Positions 47,573 to 59,200 of a DNA stretch of 64,000 nt are shown here, piece after piece. The notes beneath the pieces were generated by a model. That model was not told where the DNA came from. It made no database searches and saw only the letters and a program-made list of their open reading frames with translations. The translations under genes were made by a program, and so were the position numbers. The DNA is from Byssochlamys sp. IMV 00236. Its lineage: Eukaryota > Ascomycota > Eurotiomycetes > Eurotiales > Thermoascaceae. Within the stretch, counting starts at the first letter, position 1, and each line of letters starts with the position of its first letter. The stretch is from NCBI GenBank assembly GCA_001931875.2, contig MSJH02000578.1:62001-126000 (forward strand). The letters run 5' to 3'.

Positions 47573-49019
47573 AACGATAGGTCCAGGTCATGGATGCTTT
47601 AGAAACGACTTGTTTTTCATCATCATTATTATTATTATTCCTTTTTGAGAGTTTTTTGAGACAGCGGGTTTCTTAGACAAGGGGTCTACATAACCGGGGG
47701 TGTTGGCGTTTCATTTGAGCGGGTTCTGTCTGTTGTTTGTCTGATTTATTCCCTGCTTTTTCCTTCCTGGCTTGAACTTTCTGTGTTGGGAGAAGATAAC
47801 TCGGAACGTCCATGGCTTCGGGGAAAGATGCTGAGCATCTGAACCTCCCCCGAGAGCACGTCACGTGAACATATGATTCGGGAATATGGAGTGCTGTGTA
47901 CGATTTGTGGCGAACGGTTTTCTTCTGGTTGAAGTGAAAGTCCAACAAAAAAGGGGGATCATACGTGCCATTCTCATTTCATGCTTGCCCTGCTGTTCGA
48001 CGTGTTCGCGGCTGGACATGCCTTGTTGCGACTTGGGGCGGAGTCGAGATGTAATTTGGTTTCTTTCTTTTTTTTTTTTTCTTTTCTACTCTCGTTGATC
48101 CACTTACACCTAGAGTATGTGGTTCACGTCCTGTGTTTATACTTGGCCCCATTCTACCATTGTATTATCCGCCTTTTATTTTTCTACGGCAAATAGTCCC
48201 GGACGGGATGTCGATGAATGAATTTGATTCTGCCGCGGATCTATTTATTGGGCGGTTCATATTGGATTTGAGGGGTGTAAAAGACAGATACTGGTTATGG
48301 TATGCGAATTCATTAGGAGTAATGTCTCATTTGATTTCAATACGCTAAATTATTCAGATAGTAATCTAGCGCTATAGGTAAATAAGAACAAGAAGTAGAG
48401 TAAGAAGTGCATCAAGTGCGTGACACCACCGAAGATCAGTTGAATCCAGAAGTTCCAGTGCCAGTCCATGTATTGTTGGATCAGAGTACATCCGGGTGAA
48501 CTGGAGTAATATGGGTGAGACTGGAGGGCGTGGACACGCGCTGACTGCTGGGTCGCAACGCGGGATATTGTACAGTACCATATGCGCTACAATACTCTCT
48601 CTTATCATAGGCGATGGACTGGGAGACAACATGGTATATTATGCGTGGAGAAGACGACTGTGATAGCAGTTATTAGCTTATCCATTTCGTGATAATAATA
48701 ATCAAGACGACCAACGTCATGGCCTAACTGGATGGCAGTGCTCCGTGCAGCCCCACTCCGCCCCGCGTATTCCGCATTCTTCATTTATTCCCCGCGCTGC
48801 TGGCCGATTGTTAAATACACAATTCTCCTGGACGTATCTTTGATTTGCTTATTTGCTTGTTTCCTTTTTCCTGTTTCCGGTACAATTCGATTGTTTTTTT
48901 TTTCCATATTAGCCTTTTCCTTTCGGATCGTGTGCACGCATTGTGCTGTCCTATCAGCCAAGTCGCAGTTCTGCCGATCCCGTCTGCTTCTGAGTTGTCC
49001 TCCGAACAGACAACTCGAC
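47573..49019. other. Gene-free region
   Basis: 1.45 kb between two plus-strand genes. An (ATT)n run at about 47622-47639 and a T-run near 48067-48080 are the only marked features. CACGTGA lies at 47863-47869. No gene supported. Confidence 0.4.
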
Positions 49020-49861
49020 ATGGACGAGCAAGTAAATAGATTGGTTGAAAAGACATGGGGTAAGTTCGATGCATGTATTGCTCTCTTTATTGTAACTTAA
49101 AGAGTGATGAGTGATGCTCTGCAGGAGTAGTCGTCCGGATCCCAATTAGTGGAAGTCCTCAATGACTTATTAATCGTTGATATCGGATAGGGAAGGTACT
49201 GTCTACACCACAAAATGCTCGGTTGATGATTGCTATCAGTGGCATTCCCGGATCAGGGAAGACTTCGCTCGCCCGCGCCATGGCCGAACGGATCAATCAG
49301 CTATACAAGAAAGAACACCCGGAACTACCCCCAATAGCTCTCGCCGTCCCGATGGACGGTTATCATCTGACACGCGCACAGTTGGCTCAAATGCCAGATC
49401 CGGAGTTTGCTGCTGCCCGGCGAGGTGCAGCCTTCACGTTTGACCCGGAGAAATTCCTGAAACTCGTAAAGTCGCTACGAGAAGAAGTGACTCCTGAGAC
49501 CCCCACTGTCTATGCTCCCAGTTTCGATCATGCGGTCAAGGATCCTGTCGAGGATGACATTGCTATCCCTCCGACGTCCCGGGTCATCTTCTTTGAGGGG
49601 AACTACTTGAGCTTAGATAAAGAACCCTGGAACACAGCTGCCAAGCTGATGGACGAACTCTGGTTCGTGGAGGTAGATTTTGAGACAGCACGGAGGAGAT
49701 TGATTCGTCGCCATGTCGCAGCCGGCATAGCCAAAGATGAAGCCGACGCGGACAAGCGAGCAAGAGAAAACGATCTGGTGAACGGGCGAGAGATTGTGGA
49801 TAACAGGATGAATGTCCAGGAGATTATCTTCAGCAATGACGACCGAGCTTGGGACCCATGA
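49020..49861 (+). CDS. P-loop kinase, phosphoribulokinase/uridine kinase-like (Yfh7-type)
   Basis: Two exons, 49020-49059 and 49191-49861, give 236 residues. A short N-terminal helix (MDEQVNRLVEKTW) precedes the nucleoside-kinase P-loop AISGIPGSGKTSLA (K37). VPMDGYHLTRAQL carries the catalytic Asp of the uridine kinase/pantothenate kinase fold. The segment RRGAAFTFDPEKFLKLV, the Walker-B-like RVIFFEGNYLSL and the lid DFETARRRLIRRHVAAG are all typical of the family that includes yeast Yfh7 and bacterial FrcK/UdkA-like enzymes. The substrate is not known for this branch; ATP-dependent phosphorylation of a small molecule in the cytosol is likely. The intron is 131 nt with a gtaagt donor and gatag acceptor. 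The shorter reading from ATG 49223 would begin just before the P-loop and lose the first helix. Confidence 0.87.
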
Positions 49862-50590
49862 TGATCTTATCTTATCGGGTCTGACATAGCTTACGACGGA
49901 CGATTATTTAAATGTAGCCTCCTGACCTATAGAATGGACATGATGTACAGTACATCCTTGTTTGACAGCGTTCCAGCAACAGGAGGCTACTATGTTGTGC
50001 AGGATGTCACGTGATAAGAATGAAAAGAATATTGATGTCAAGTAGTTAGTTAACTATACTTTGAATATTATCTAATTCATATGGAAGCATTAAACCCATT
50101 TCTTTACAGATCGATTCAGTCTCATGGCAGTTTTGGTGTCGAACAGAATCAGAATTGGAGAAAAGTCCATACCTGATGATGCCAAGGTCTTGGCACAGTT
50201 CCAGTAGTATACTCACGAATCACCACCGGGTCAGGGGCCATTCAGTCCGTTCCTGGGTCAAGATGCCAAGCCAACGGTCGTTTAAGTCCGGGGATCTACT
50301 GAATCGCCAGGACCCTTGGGGGCGCGGCGTTGAAACACGCTTTAATCTCGTACTCTTGAACCTGAGAGCTCCTTTCTTCACCCTTGCAGAACCACCTTCC
50401 TTTACGATACTGCTCACATTCGTTTGAACCACAGTCACTCTTTTTTCATACAGTCGTTTAACCTTCTCCCGCCCGGTCCTTGATCTGTTTCGGTATCGCC
50501 TACATTCCTGCGCGTTGCACTGAACCTCTGGTTATCGAACTTATCACTTCTCTTCGAGTCAAATCAGCCTACAGCGCAGCTATTATCACC
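49862..50590. other. Intergenic region, promoter of the GPI protein gene
   Basis: 729 nt. CACGTGATA at 50009-50017. The right end is pyrimidine-rich like a fungal leader. No gene supported. Confidence 0.4.
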
Positions 50591-51282
50591 ATGTTCGCCT
50601 CCAAGTCGACCCTGTTCTTTTCCTTCCTGGCTCTCTGCAACTTTGTTGCTGCGGAGACGCCTGGCTGTTTGCTGTCTGCTGTCGGGTATGTTGTGCTTCT
50701 ATGAATCCAACGGCGCGCGCCGCGGTCTCAGTATGGGGATCTGACAGTCTTACATAGCAATCAGTCCGACCCTTCTGATCTGGCCAGCCTCTGCGGACCC
50801 CAATCTGGAAAGCTCCAGACCCTGATCACCAAAAAGTGCGACGATACTGCCCAAGTCGCGATGCAGGCTTATTCTAGCATTTGCTCTTCCGCGGGACACA
50901 AAGTCGGTATGTATAACGTTGATTTATATCAGTTGTTGTCGCGTATACATTTGCATGGGACGATTTCGTATTAATGCCTGCTGTGTCTTCAGTCATCACT
51001 TCCTCCAAGGCCGAGTCTACGACCGAATCTAAGACCGCTTCTGCCTCTGGCACTGGAGCCGCTAGCACTGGCTTTGTTACGAAGACTTCCAGTGCCACCG
51101 CTACTGGCTCTTCCACCTCTCAGTCTGGCTCCAGCTCTACTTCCTCCAGCTCTACTTCTTCCGGCACTTCCTCGTCTGGTTCTAGCTCTCCCGTGGCCAG
51201 TGGTGCGGCGTCCGCTAGCGAAGTTGGCTCTGCCGCTTCCTTCGCGGCTGCTGTCTTCCTTGGCTTCGCTGCTATGCTGTAA
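50591..51282 (+). CDS. Small GPI-anchored Ser/Thr-rich cell-wall protein
   Basis: Three exons, 50591-50685, 50758-50906 and 50993-51282, give 177 residues. A signal peptide (MFASKSTLFFSFLALCNFVAA) is followed by a short domain with four Cys: TPGCLLSAVGN, LASLCGPQ, ITKKCDD and YSSICSSAG. The rest is a Ser/Thr/Gly/Ala-rich stalk, probably heavily O-mannosylated. A C-terminal hydrophobic tail (SFAAAVFLGFAAML) is preceded by small residues, forming a GPI-attachment signal. The Cys spacing is too sparse for a CFEM domain, which needs eight. Proteins of this type sit in the wall or plasma membrane of Aspergillus and have no known enzyme activity. Confidence 0.85.
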
Positions 51283-52349
51283 ATTCAGTTGCCCCTTATG
51301 GTGCCTTTATTTTTCAGATATATGGAGAGATTTGTGAACACAATGGATGTCTGAGGTTGCGACTCCGTCCGATATCATGTGAGACATAGATATCTCTTTT
51401 ATCTTCACGGCTGTCTCTAGTACAAGAGACAAAGCGCGCGGAAGATGTTTCATAGATTCTCCAACGATAGACACTGTACAGACCTGGCTAGTAAAGAGCT
51501 GATCATCCCTTCTATTCTTCATCATAACTGCCAGTTTCGGGGGCGATAAACGAAGCTCGAATACATCGAATAAGAAGAGCGCGTCCCGACCACAGTCAAA
51601 GAGAAAGCTTTTGCACAGCTGTATTGTCCATTACGTTATCTAAGTTCCGAATCTACTGAACAAGTAAAGTAACTTCTCCAAAGCATATCGGATTACAACC
51701 CTGTGTCATTTCTATCAGCCGCTACTCCATGGTTTGGGACTGTATGTCTACTTAATTCCACTTTGCTGCCTTGGGCAGACGGCTCCAGAGCTCCTTGATA
51801 GCCGCAATTGCAGATTGGCAGATTAGCCAGATGGACCGGCCAGTAATGCGTCAATAGTAACCGCTTCAGACTACTTCCGTCATCCACATCCACTGGGATT
51901 CTCACTTCTACCTCAAAAAAGATGATCCGTGAACTCGAGGTATCGGGGTCGACGAGATCATTCTGTTTGCAGAAGTATTTGTTACAGTGGCAGAGGCAGT
52001 GCTCGGGTGCTTAGAAGTGAGCTAGCAAGAGTATACTATCTCGAGGAGACATTTAGCTTCCATTTTTGCTTCCGCACTCGAAGATTGGACACATTCACAT
52101 TGGTTGCTATCTTATCAATCAGACGGTCTCTGATCTGTTGAACTAGTACTGCAATTGAGGGCGACTAGACACCGAGATCGGACTGTATCAGGGTGTGTAT
52201 GATGTCAAGTAATAACAATAAACCCACTGTTCTGCCTGGATAGGGCCAAAACTAGCCAAATAATTCCAGCTCCTTTCGCTTTGCCGGAAATCCGCGATCA
52301 GCTTATTCAAGCTTCGGAGGATTGTTTTGGTAGATTAATCAGCATTTGC

Positions 52350-52355
52350 ACGCGT
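52350..52355. promoter_or_regulatory. MCB element (ACGCGT)
   Basis: Perfect ACGCGT, 353 nt before the RNR start. In yeasts MBF binds this motif to switch on S-phase genes, including RNR1. The role here is inferred from the motif and the gene it precedes. Confidence 0.55.
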
Positions 52356-52466
52356 TGAACCAACAGTGTTGTGGCAACCAGCAGCATCACGTGAGCGACG
52401 TGACCCGTCGCTGCTGATGAAATCCATTTAGCACCAAACACGAAAATCGCGTCCCTCTACCCAGAC

Positions 52467-52472
52467 ACGCGT
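52467..52472. promoter_or_regulatory. MCB element (ACGCGT)
   Basis: Second perfect ACGCGT, 236 nt before the RNR start, inside AGACACGCGTCTGG. Confidence 0.6.
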
Positions 52473-52707
52473 CTGGTCCCCGGGGAGACATCAAATAACT
52501 TCCTGTCCTGCCCCTCGCTGTCTTCCTTCTTCCTTGTCTTCTCTCCCAACCTTCTCTTCCTTTCCCTATCCAAGGGTTCTTCTTGTGTTCTCGTCTTAAC
52601 ACTGTTCCGTCATTTACTGGTCCTTTGCCACTTGACGGATCGAAGTTAAGATACCCTTTTGGATTCTCTCTAATACCACCTCGTCGTCTCGAGATATACA
52701 AGGCGTC

Positions 52708-55614
52708 ATGTTCGTCTATAAGAGAGGTTAGTATTCTCTCAGGTCCTAAGCTCAGTCTCAGAAGAGGGGCTCTTCCCTGTGAATGAATTTCATCGTTCAT
52801 CGTCACTGCTACTCCTCACCAAAATTGTTGCTAACTTTGATCGGGCGAATAGATGGGCGCAAGGAGCGCGTGCAATTTGATAAGATCACGGCCCGTGTGT
52901 CAAGGCTCTGTTACGGTCTCGACCCGGAGCACGTCGATGCTGCTGCTATCACCCAGAAGGTCATTTCTGGTGTCTACCAGGGTGTGACCACTGTTGAGCT
53001 GGATAACTTGGTAGGACCTTTCCGGCCGTCCATTGCCTAGAGGAAGCATGCTGATTTCATTTTCTTTCTGCGTAGGCTGCTGAAACCGCCGCTTATATGA
53101 CCGTCACTCACCCAGACTATGCTATCCTCGCTGCGCGTATAGCCGTGTCCAACCTCCACAAGCAGACCAAGAAGCAGTTCTCTCTGGTCATCCAGGACCT
53201 TTACCACTATGTCAACCCGAAGAATAATAAGCCGGCGCCGATGATATCGAAAGAAACGTATGAAATCATTATGAAGCATGCGGATGAATTGAACTCCGCT
53301 ATTGTTTATGACCGTGATTTCAACTACCAATACTTCGGATTCAAGACTCTGGAACGATCGTATCTGCTCCGCATCAATGGAAAGGTTGCTGAGCGTCCTC
53401 AGCACATGATTATGCGTGTTGCGGTCGGAATCCACGGTGATGACCTCGAGAAGGTTATCGAGACCTACAATCTGATGTCCCAGAAATACTTCACTCACGC
53501 CTCGCCGACTCTGTTCAACGCCGGTACTCCTCAGCCGCAGCTGGCCTCCTGCTTCCTTATCGATATGAAGGAGGACAGCATTGAGGGTATCTATGACACC
53601 TTGAAGACTTGTGCCATGATCTCCAAGACTGCGGGTGGTATTGGTCTCAACGTCCACCGTATCCGTGCTACAGGTTCTTACATCGGTGGTACTAACGGAA
53701 CTTCCAACGGGCTTGTCCCTATGCTTCGAGTGTTCAACAACACTGCAAGATACGTTGACCAGGGCGGGAACAAGCGCCCTGGTGCTTTCGCTATCTACCT
53801 GGAGCCCTGGCACTCCGACATCTTTGAGTTCTTGGACCTTCGCAAGAACCACGGTAAGGAAGAGGTCAGAGCACGTGACCTCTTCTATGCCCTCTGGACT
53901 CCCGATCTCTTCATGAAGCGTGTTGAGTCTAACGGTGACTGGACCCTATTCTGCCCAAATGAGGCTCCCGGTCTTTCTGATGTCTATGGCGATGAGTTTG
54001 AGGCTCTGTACCACAAGTAGGTTCCATCTGTTCCTTCGGTATTCTGGGATCAACGCTGACTTCTACAACAGGTATGAGCAGGAAGGCAGAGGTCGTCGCA
54101 CCATCAAGGCTCAGAAGCTCTGGTATGCCATTCTCGAGGCCCAGACCGAGACCGGTAACCCCTTCATGCTGTACAAGGATGCGTGCAACAAGAAGAGCAA
54201 CCAGAAGAACCTGGGTACTATCCGCAGCTCTAACCTCTGCACTGAGATCATCGAGTACACTGCCCCCGATGAGGTCGCCGTTTGCAACTTGGCCTCTCTT
54301 GCTCTGCCCACTTTCGTTGATGCTGCTCGTGGCGAGTACGACTTTGGCAGACTGCATGAAGTCACCCAGGTTGTGGTTCGCAACCTGAACAAGATTATCG
54401 ACATCAACTACTACCCCGTTCCGGAGGCCAAGAAGAGCAACTTGCGCCACCGCCCCATTGCCGTTGGTGTTAACGGTCTTGCTGACGCCTTCCTGGCTCT
54501 CCGTCTGCCGTTCGACTCTCCGGAGGCCAAGCAGCTCAACATCCAGATCTTTGAGACCATCTACCACGGTGCTTTGACTGCATCCGTCGAACTTGCCAAG
54601 GAGCAGGGCACATACTCCTCTTATGAAGGCTCTCCCATCTCTCAGGGCATCCTTCAGTACGACATGTGGGACAAGACCCCTACTGACCTTTGGGACTGGA
54701 GTTCACTGAAGGCGGAGATTGCCAAGCATGGTGTCCGCAACAGCTTGCTCGTTGCTCCCATGCCCACGGCCAGTACCAGTCAGATCCTGGGCTTCAACGA
54801 ATGCTTCGAACCATACACTTCGAACATCTACTCTCGTCGTGTCCTTGCGGGAGAGTTCCAGGTCGTTAACCCTTGGCTGCTGAAGGATCTCGTCGACCTC
54901 GGCTTGTGGTCTGACAACATGAAGAACCGTATCATTGCCGAGGGAGGTTCCGTCCAGAACATCCCCAACATTCCTGCCGACATCAAGGCTCTGTACAAGA
55001 CTGTGTGGGAAATCTCTCAGCGTACCATCCTTCAGATGGCTGCAGACCGTGGCGCGTACATTGACCAGTCTCAGTCCCTTAACATCCACATGAGGGAGCC
55101 TACTATGGGCAAGATCACCAGTATGCACTTCGCTGGATGGAAGATGGGTCTGAAGACCGGCATGTACTACCTTCGCACTATGGCTGCTTCTGCTCCTATT
55201 CAGTTCACCGTCGACCAGGAACAGCTTAAGGTTGCCGACACTAATGTTGCACGGACCAACAACATCAAGAGGCGGCCTGGTGCTGGGTCCTCCGGTTCCT
55301 ACTCGGCGGTCCCACGTCCGATGTATGATCAGAAGCAGCCAAACACCCCTGCTCCAGCTGTGAATGGCAGTTCGGAGCCCCTCCCGCCCTTCTCCCAGCA
55401 GTCCAGTGTCCGTGACAGCCCGCGTACCATTGCTGCTGAGCCAGCATCTTCTCCCGACCACGACGAGGAGCTGCCAGCACCTGCAGTGAACGGCAAGAGC
55501 AGCCAGGAAGAAGATGGGGACGAGAGCCAAGAGCGCGAGAATGACATCTACTCCCAGAAGGTCCTCCAGTGCAGCATTGAGAACAAGGAGGCTTGCATTA
55601 TGTGCAGCGGCTAA
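52708..55614 (+). CDS. rnr1: Ribonucleoside-diphosphate reductase large subunit (class Ia R1)
   Basis: Four exons: 52708-52726, 52853-53010, 53076-54016 and 54072-55614, giving 886 residues (yeast Rnr1 has 888). An ATP-cone begins at [18 protein letters not shown]. The barrel has [20 protein letters not shown] (redox Cys), [22 protein letters not shown] (partner Cys) and the radical-site loop GFNECFEPY with the Asn-x-Cys-x-Glu arrangement. MYYLRTMAA carries the conserved Tyr pair for radical transfer. The tail is Pro/Ser-rich and ends CIMCSG, the CxxC used to re-reduce the active site. The enzyme makes dNDPs from NDPs in the cytosol and is regulated by dATP/ATP at the cone. The exon 1 donor gttagt and 19-nt exon are unusual but conserved in outcome. 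Long antisense frames at 53037-53852 and 54703-55797 are shadows of strong codon bias. Confidence 0.96.
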
Positions 55615-57056
55615 ACAGGAAAATATCATCCTATCTTGGTCGTTTGCCTTCTTGGGCGCGTTTCTTTGCTGGGTTTTGGATCTGCATGTTGACGAATTTG
55701 ATGGTTTACTGGTTTTCTTTCCCTGTTTGTCACCGATGTTATGAACTGCAAAAATTTCCCCACGTATATGCCCCGACATCCTGTCAGAGTCTTGCATTAT
55801 GTATGTATCTTATGGTAGTTATGGTGTCATGGTTTTCCTAGAATATAATTCAGAAGTTCTACATTAGCCAATGACCGGCGCTCCGCCAGTATCTCGTAGA
55901 GTTGATTTTTGTAACTACTTGTTGTAGGCGCTGAACCATCGGCTCCGTCGATCCCTGTCATGCATGACATTCCGGCTGTGCAGCCATCGTCCCTGAACGG
56001 ACAGCATATCAATTCTGAGTCTTTCTGACTCAAAAGTCTTGCATTTGTCATCTACAGCTAGGCAACCGAACTGTCAATACTATCTTGACATCCGCAAGGC
56101 TGGAGATTATATCAGCAGTAAATTTTAGTTATCGGCATCCCATGATCCAACAAACTACAGACGACGAAGGGCGGGTATCGTGTCAGCAGCACCAATCGCC
56201 CCTCTTCTTTTCACCTGCGAGTTGCGTCAGTGGATCTTAGGGCTGAACCAGCTGGAGGTTCAGGAGCAAGTGCCAACTAGGTAGGTACCTAGTGGTAACT
56301 AAGACCCTGACATTTAGTGCTTACGCGATTCGGTGAGGACCCTGCATTTGGATCATCTCATGCGAATTGCAGACGTCGTCAATTTATTCTTCACCGTCGG
56401 TCATAATATCATAGTCAAATATAATTGGTATAAAATCTACGAATGCCTTTCTGTTTGACGGAGACCCTGGATATGATTTCGCAAAAGGCGGTCCATCGGG
56501 AAGGAGATATACCACAGGGGAGATACTCGGCACAACTACTCCATAGGTGCCAGGCTAAAACTGTGACAAGTCGTTATCGGCCAACAGTTCTTAAATAATG
56601 CATGTTGGTTATCTACTCACCGGCATAAGCGCTTGTAGCGAGGGGCGCGCCACCTTGGCTGGACTTTGAGCCTCCGAACCTGGGATATCGCGCGGCTGGG
56701 GATGAGGGGATTCGCTGTCAATCAGGTTATTTTAGCCGGACAGGTGATGCCTAGGTATCTATGAGGCTATAATGTAGATAGCAGAAGATTGACTACGCTG
56801 TCGACACACCCTGACTATCGAGGCTGTACTACCGAATAGGTATTCCAAATTGTCTCGATTCTCCAGCTTGATTGGAGCGCGTGATAGAACCCTAAGACGA
56901 GGCTGATCATGATAACGATAGCTGATAATCAGTCTAGACCCATGGACCCTTCTTTGACATGCACCTGGATGGAGACTGCTGCCTTTCCATGGCCATGCGT
57001 CTATCCGGAAGCGTCCGTTCCGCAGCAATCGTTATTGACGGTATAGAACAGACAGT

Positions 57057-57068
57057 CCCCACGTGGGG
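57057..57068. promoter_or_regulatory. 12-bp palindrome CCCCACGTGGGG with E-box core
   Basis: Perfect palindrome 237-248 nt before the terpene synthase ATG. CACGTG is the classic bHLH target. Binding here is inference. Confidence 0.5.
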
Positions 57069-57180
57069 GCCTGAAAGCTGGGAAGAAGAGAAGACGCAGT
57101 TTTTGGATACGTATGAAGCTGAAAATTGGGGCTATCCTATCGGAGTTGTTGGGGTGTTCTTTTCTGTCCTTGAAAGACTG

Positions 57181-57188
57181 TATATAAA
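57181..57188 (+). promoter_or_regulatory. TATA box of the terpene synthase gene
   Basis: TATATAAA, 117-124 nt upstream of the ATG at 57305. Confidence 0.5.
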
Positions 57189-57304
57189 GATGGTACGGTA
57201 CTTGCGTAGTAGTGTAGTTGATTGTCCTATTAATTGCTTCTGAAACATCTTTCTTTTCTGCTTTCAAGAGATATCTACAGCTTCGAACTCAGGACATAAT
57301 CATT

Positions 57305-59030
57305 ATGGCTCTAAGTTATCTCCGTCAAGCGCCTCATCTTTCTTATCCTCTCAAACGTGCCTTTAGCTTCAAGAGAGGAGTGAAGAAGGACACTTACGAC
57401 AATGCAGCGCTGCCTCCAATTACCGAGAAGTCTTCTGTCCAGGAGATTACATCCAAGACACTAGGCTCTACTCCCATTTCGGAGGTTAGAAATGAAGACG
57501 ATGCTGTGCCAGAGGGCATGATGCGGATACCGGATCTGTTCGTCTCGTGGGCCGCTCAGAAACCTCGAGTCAATCCGTTCTACGAAGAAGTGAAGCCGCA
57601 GGTGGAGGAGTGGTTTAAAGTGTATGATCATGAGTATTTATTTTTTATTTTTCTCTTCGGATCATTTTTTATTTTGTGTAATGGGTCAATGGATAGATGG
57701 ACAAGGGGCTAATTCTAAGTGCGGTTGAAAAAGGAAATGCAAGCTCGATGACGCCCAATACAACAAATTCGTCGCTGCAGACCTGTGTTGGTTCGCTGCT
57801 GTATGGGCCCCTGATGCCGATAAGGAAGCTTTTCGTCTCGCGTGCCATTGGGTCGGATGGGTAGGTACCTCTTTTCTTTTTCCGTACCTGGCTCTGCCAT
57901 TTATTGAGGTTGTTATATGCTGACAGATGGGATCGGAAGGTTTTTGTCTTCGACGACCGTAAGAACAAGACTATCCCATACATATTCAATGATTCAATTC
58001 GCTCATACCAGGAACAGGCATCGACGAAGGAGTGTTGAAATACAAAACAGACATCGTGCGAGAGGAAATCGACACCGCTCTATCTCGCCTGGGTCCTGAT
58101 CCAGCGCCTTATTCAGAAGAGCAAGGCGAGATGTTGACCTTTGACTTGATATGCCAGGAGATCAAGAAGGTAGTACCATCGATTTCCAGAGGACCGAGGT
58201 TATATATGAGTTAAAGCTGACTTGCTTCTTTCTTTCTCTTTTCCCATAACAGTGCTCTAAAGGTGAGTCCTGATTACTTCCAATCTGAAAACTAAACTCA
58301 ACATAAACCAGGTCTTCAGGAGAGATTCCTCAAGAAACATCTATTCTACATGAACGAAGTCCTCGAACAGACTGAGCCTGAAGCAATCAAGGCTTCTCAC
58401 GACCTGGAGTCTTTTATCGACCATCATAGAGGCTCTGTTGGGATTTATCCGATTTATCCCATACTAGAGTAAGTAGCAGCGGTCATCAGGTTATTATATA
58501 CGACCTGTCGAGGTTAACATGGCATATATCGCAGATACTGCAACAACCTCAACCTGCCAGACTACGTATTTGAATCTGCTTCTATACAGAAACTCGAAGC
58601 GTTAGCAGCGGAGATCGTTCTGCTGTAAGATACCTATGCTTTTAGACTATCCCGTTCTATAGCCGCATACTAACACAGGATAATAGAACGAATGATTCAA
58701 TGTCCTACCTCAAAGAAGCAGTACGTTACCATATTAACCCCTCCCCCAAACCCTTTCCACCCACTCCAGAAAGGACGGACCTGTACTAACTAACCGACCA
58801 GGTCAACGGCGACGAACACAACCTCATCATGCTCCTCCGCCAACAAGGCCTGTCCCAAGAAGCAGCCTACCAACGCCTAGGCGAGGAAATCACCCGTCGA
58901 TACCAAGAATGGTACGTTGCGCTCGCGGAACTGCCGCTGTGGGGAGAAGAGATCGATACGCAAGTGCAGAGATACGTGGCTGCGTTGCAGGAAACAGTTC
59001 TTGCGAATTTGAATTGGAGGTTTGTTATTT

Positions 59031-59070
<40 letters not shown>

Positions 59071-59200
59071 ATGTCTAGTTACTTGATGGGTATGACGGTT
59101 GCTGATGTTGTGTTTGTTTCCTAGTTTCCACACGAAACGCTACTTTGGCAAGGGAAATGAGATCGCGAGGAAACAGAGGTTGATTAAGCTTATTCCTTGA
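57305..59200 (+). CDS. Class I terpene synthase (sesquiterpene cyclase type)
   Basis: Ten exons: 57305-57621, 57734-57860, 57940-57958, 58018-58169, 58253-58262, 58312-58468, 58535-58624, 58687-58720, 58802-59019 and 59125-59200, giving 399 residues. The Asp-rich motif is FVFDDRIDEG (D153, D154, D157), the NSE triad is NDSMSYLKEA (N293, S297, E301), and the C-terminal RY pair is KRYFGKG (R380, Y381). These bind the Mg2+-diphosphate group that the enzyme ionises to make a cyclic terpene, probably from farnesyl diphosphate. The N-terminal 75 residues are basic and Ser/Thr-rich. The exon 1/2 junction is the least certain: an alternative (57619/57744) is also in frame. A 10-nt exon (58253-58262) is unusual but restores phase. 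No P450, prenyltransferase or regulator gene is adjacent. Confidence 0.88.
59028..59070. repeat. (TTTC)n microsatellite in the last intron of the terpene synthase gene
   Basis: About ten TTTC units directly after the exon 9 donor (gtttgt). Expansion or contraction could affect splicing. Confidence 0.9.

Larger units (their letters stand above)
51283..52707. other. Upstream region of the ribonucleotide reductase gene
   Basis: 1.4 kb. The right third carries two ACGCGT boxes (listed), a TCACGTGA-like site at 52386-52393 and a pyrimidine-rich leader from about 52500. No gene supported in the left part. Confidence 0.5.
55615..57304. other. Gene-free region between rnr1 and the terpene synthase gene
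   Basis: 1.7 kb. The left part is rnr1 3' sequence; the right part has the CACGTG palindrome and TATA box listed separately. A 94-codon plus frame (56959-57243) spans the promoter and is not supported. Confidence 0.45.

Noticed and set aside
53037..53852. 271-codon minus-strand frame opposite rnr1
   Set aside because: Antisense shadow of a highly biased gene; the sense strand encodes an unmistakable ribonucleotide reductase.
54703..55797. 364-codon minus-strand frame opposite the rnr1 3' half
   Set aside because: Same reason: antisense shadow, no domain.
56959..57243. 94-codon frame before the terpene synthase
   Set aside because: It spans the TATA box and palindrome, so most of it would not be in the mRNA; no domain.
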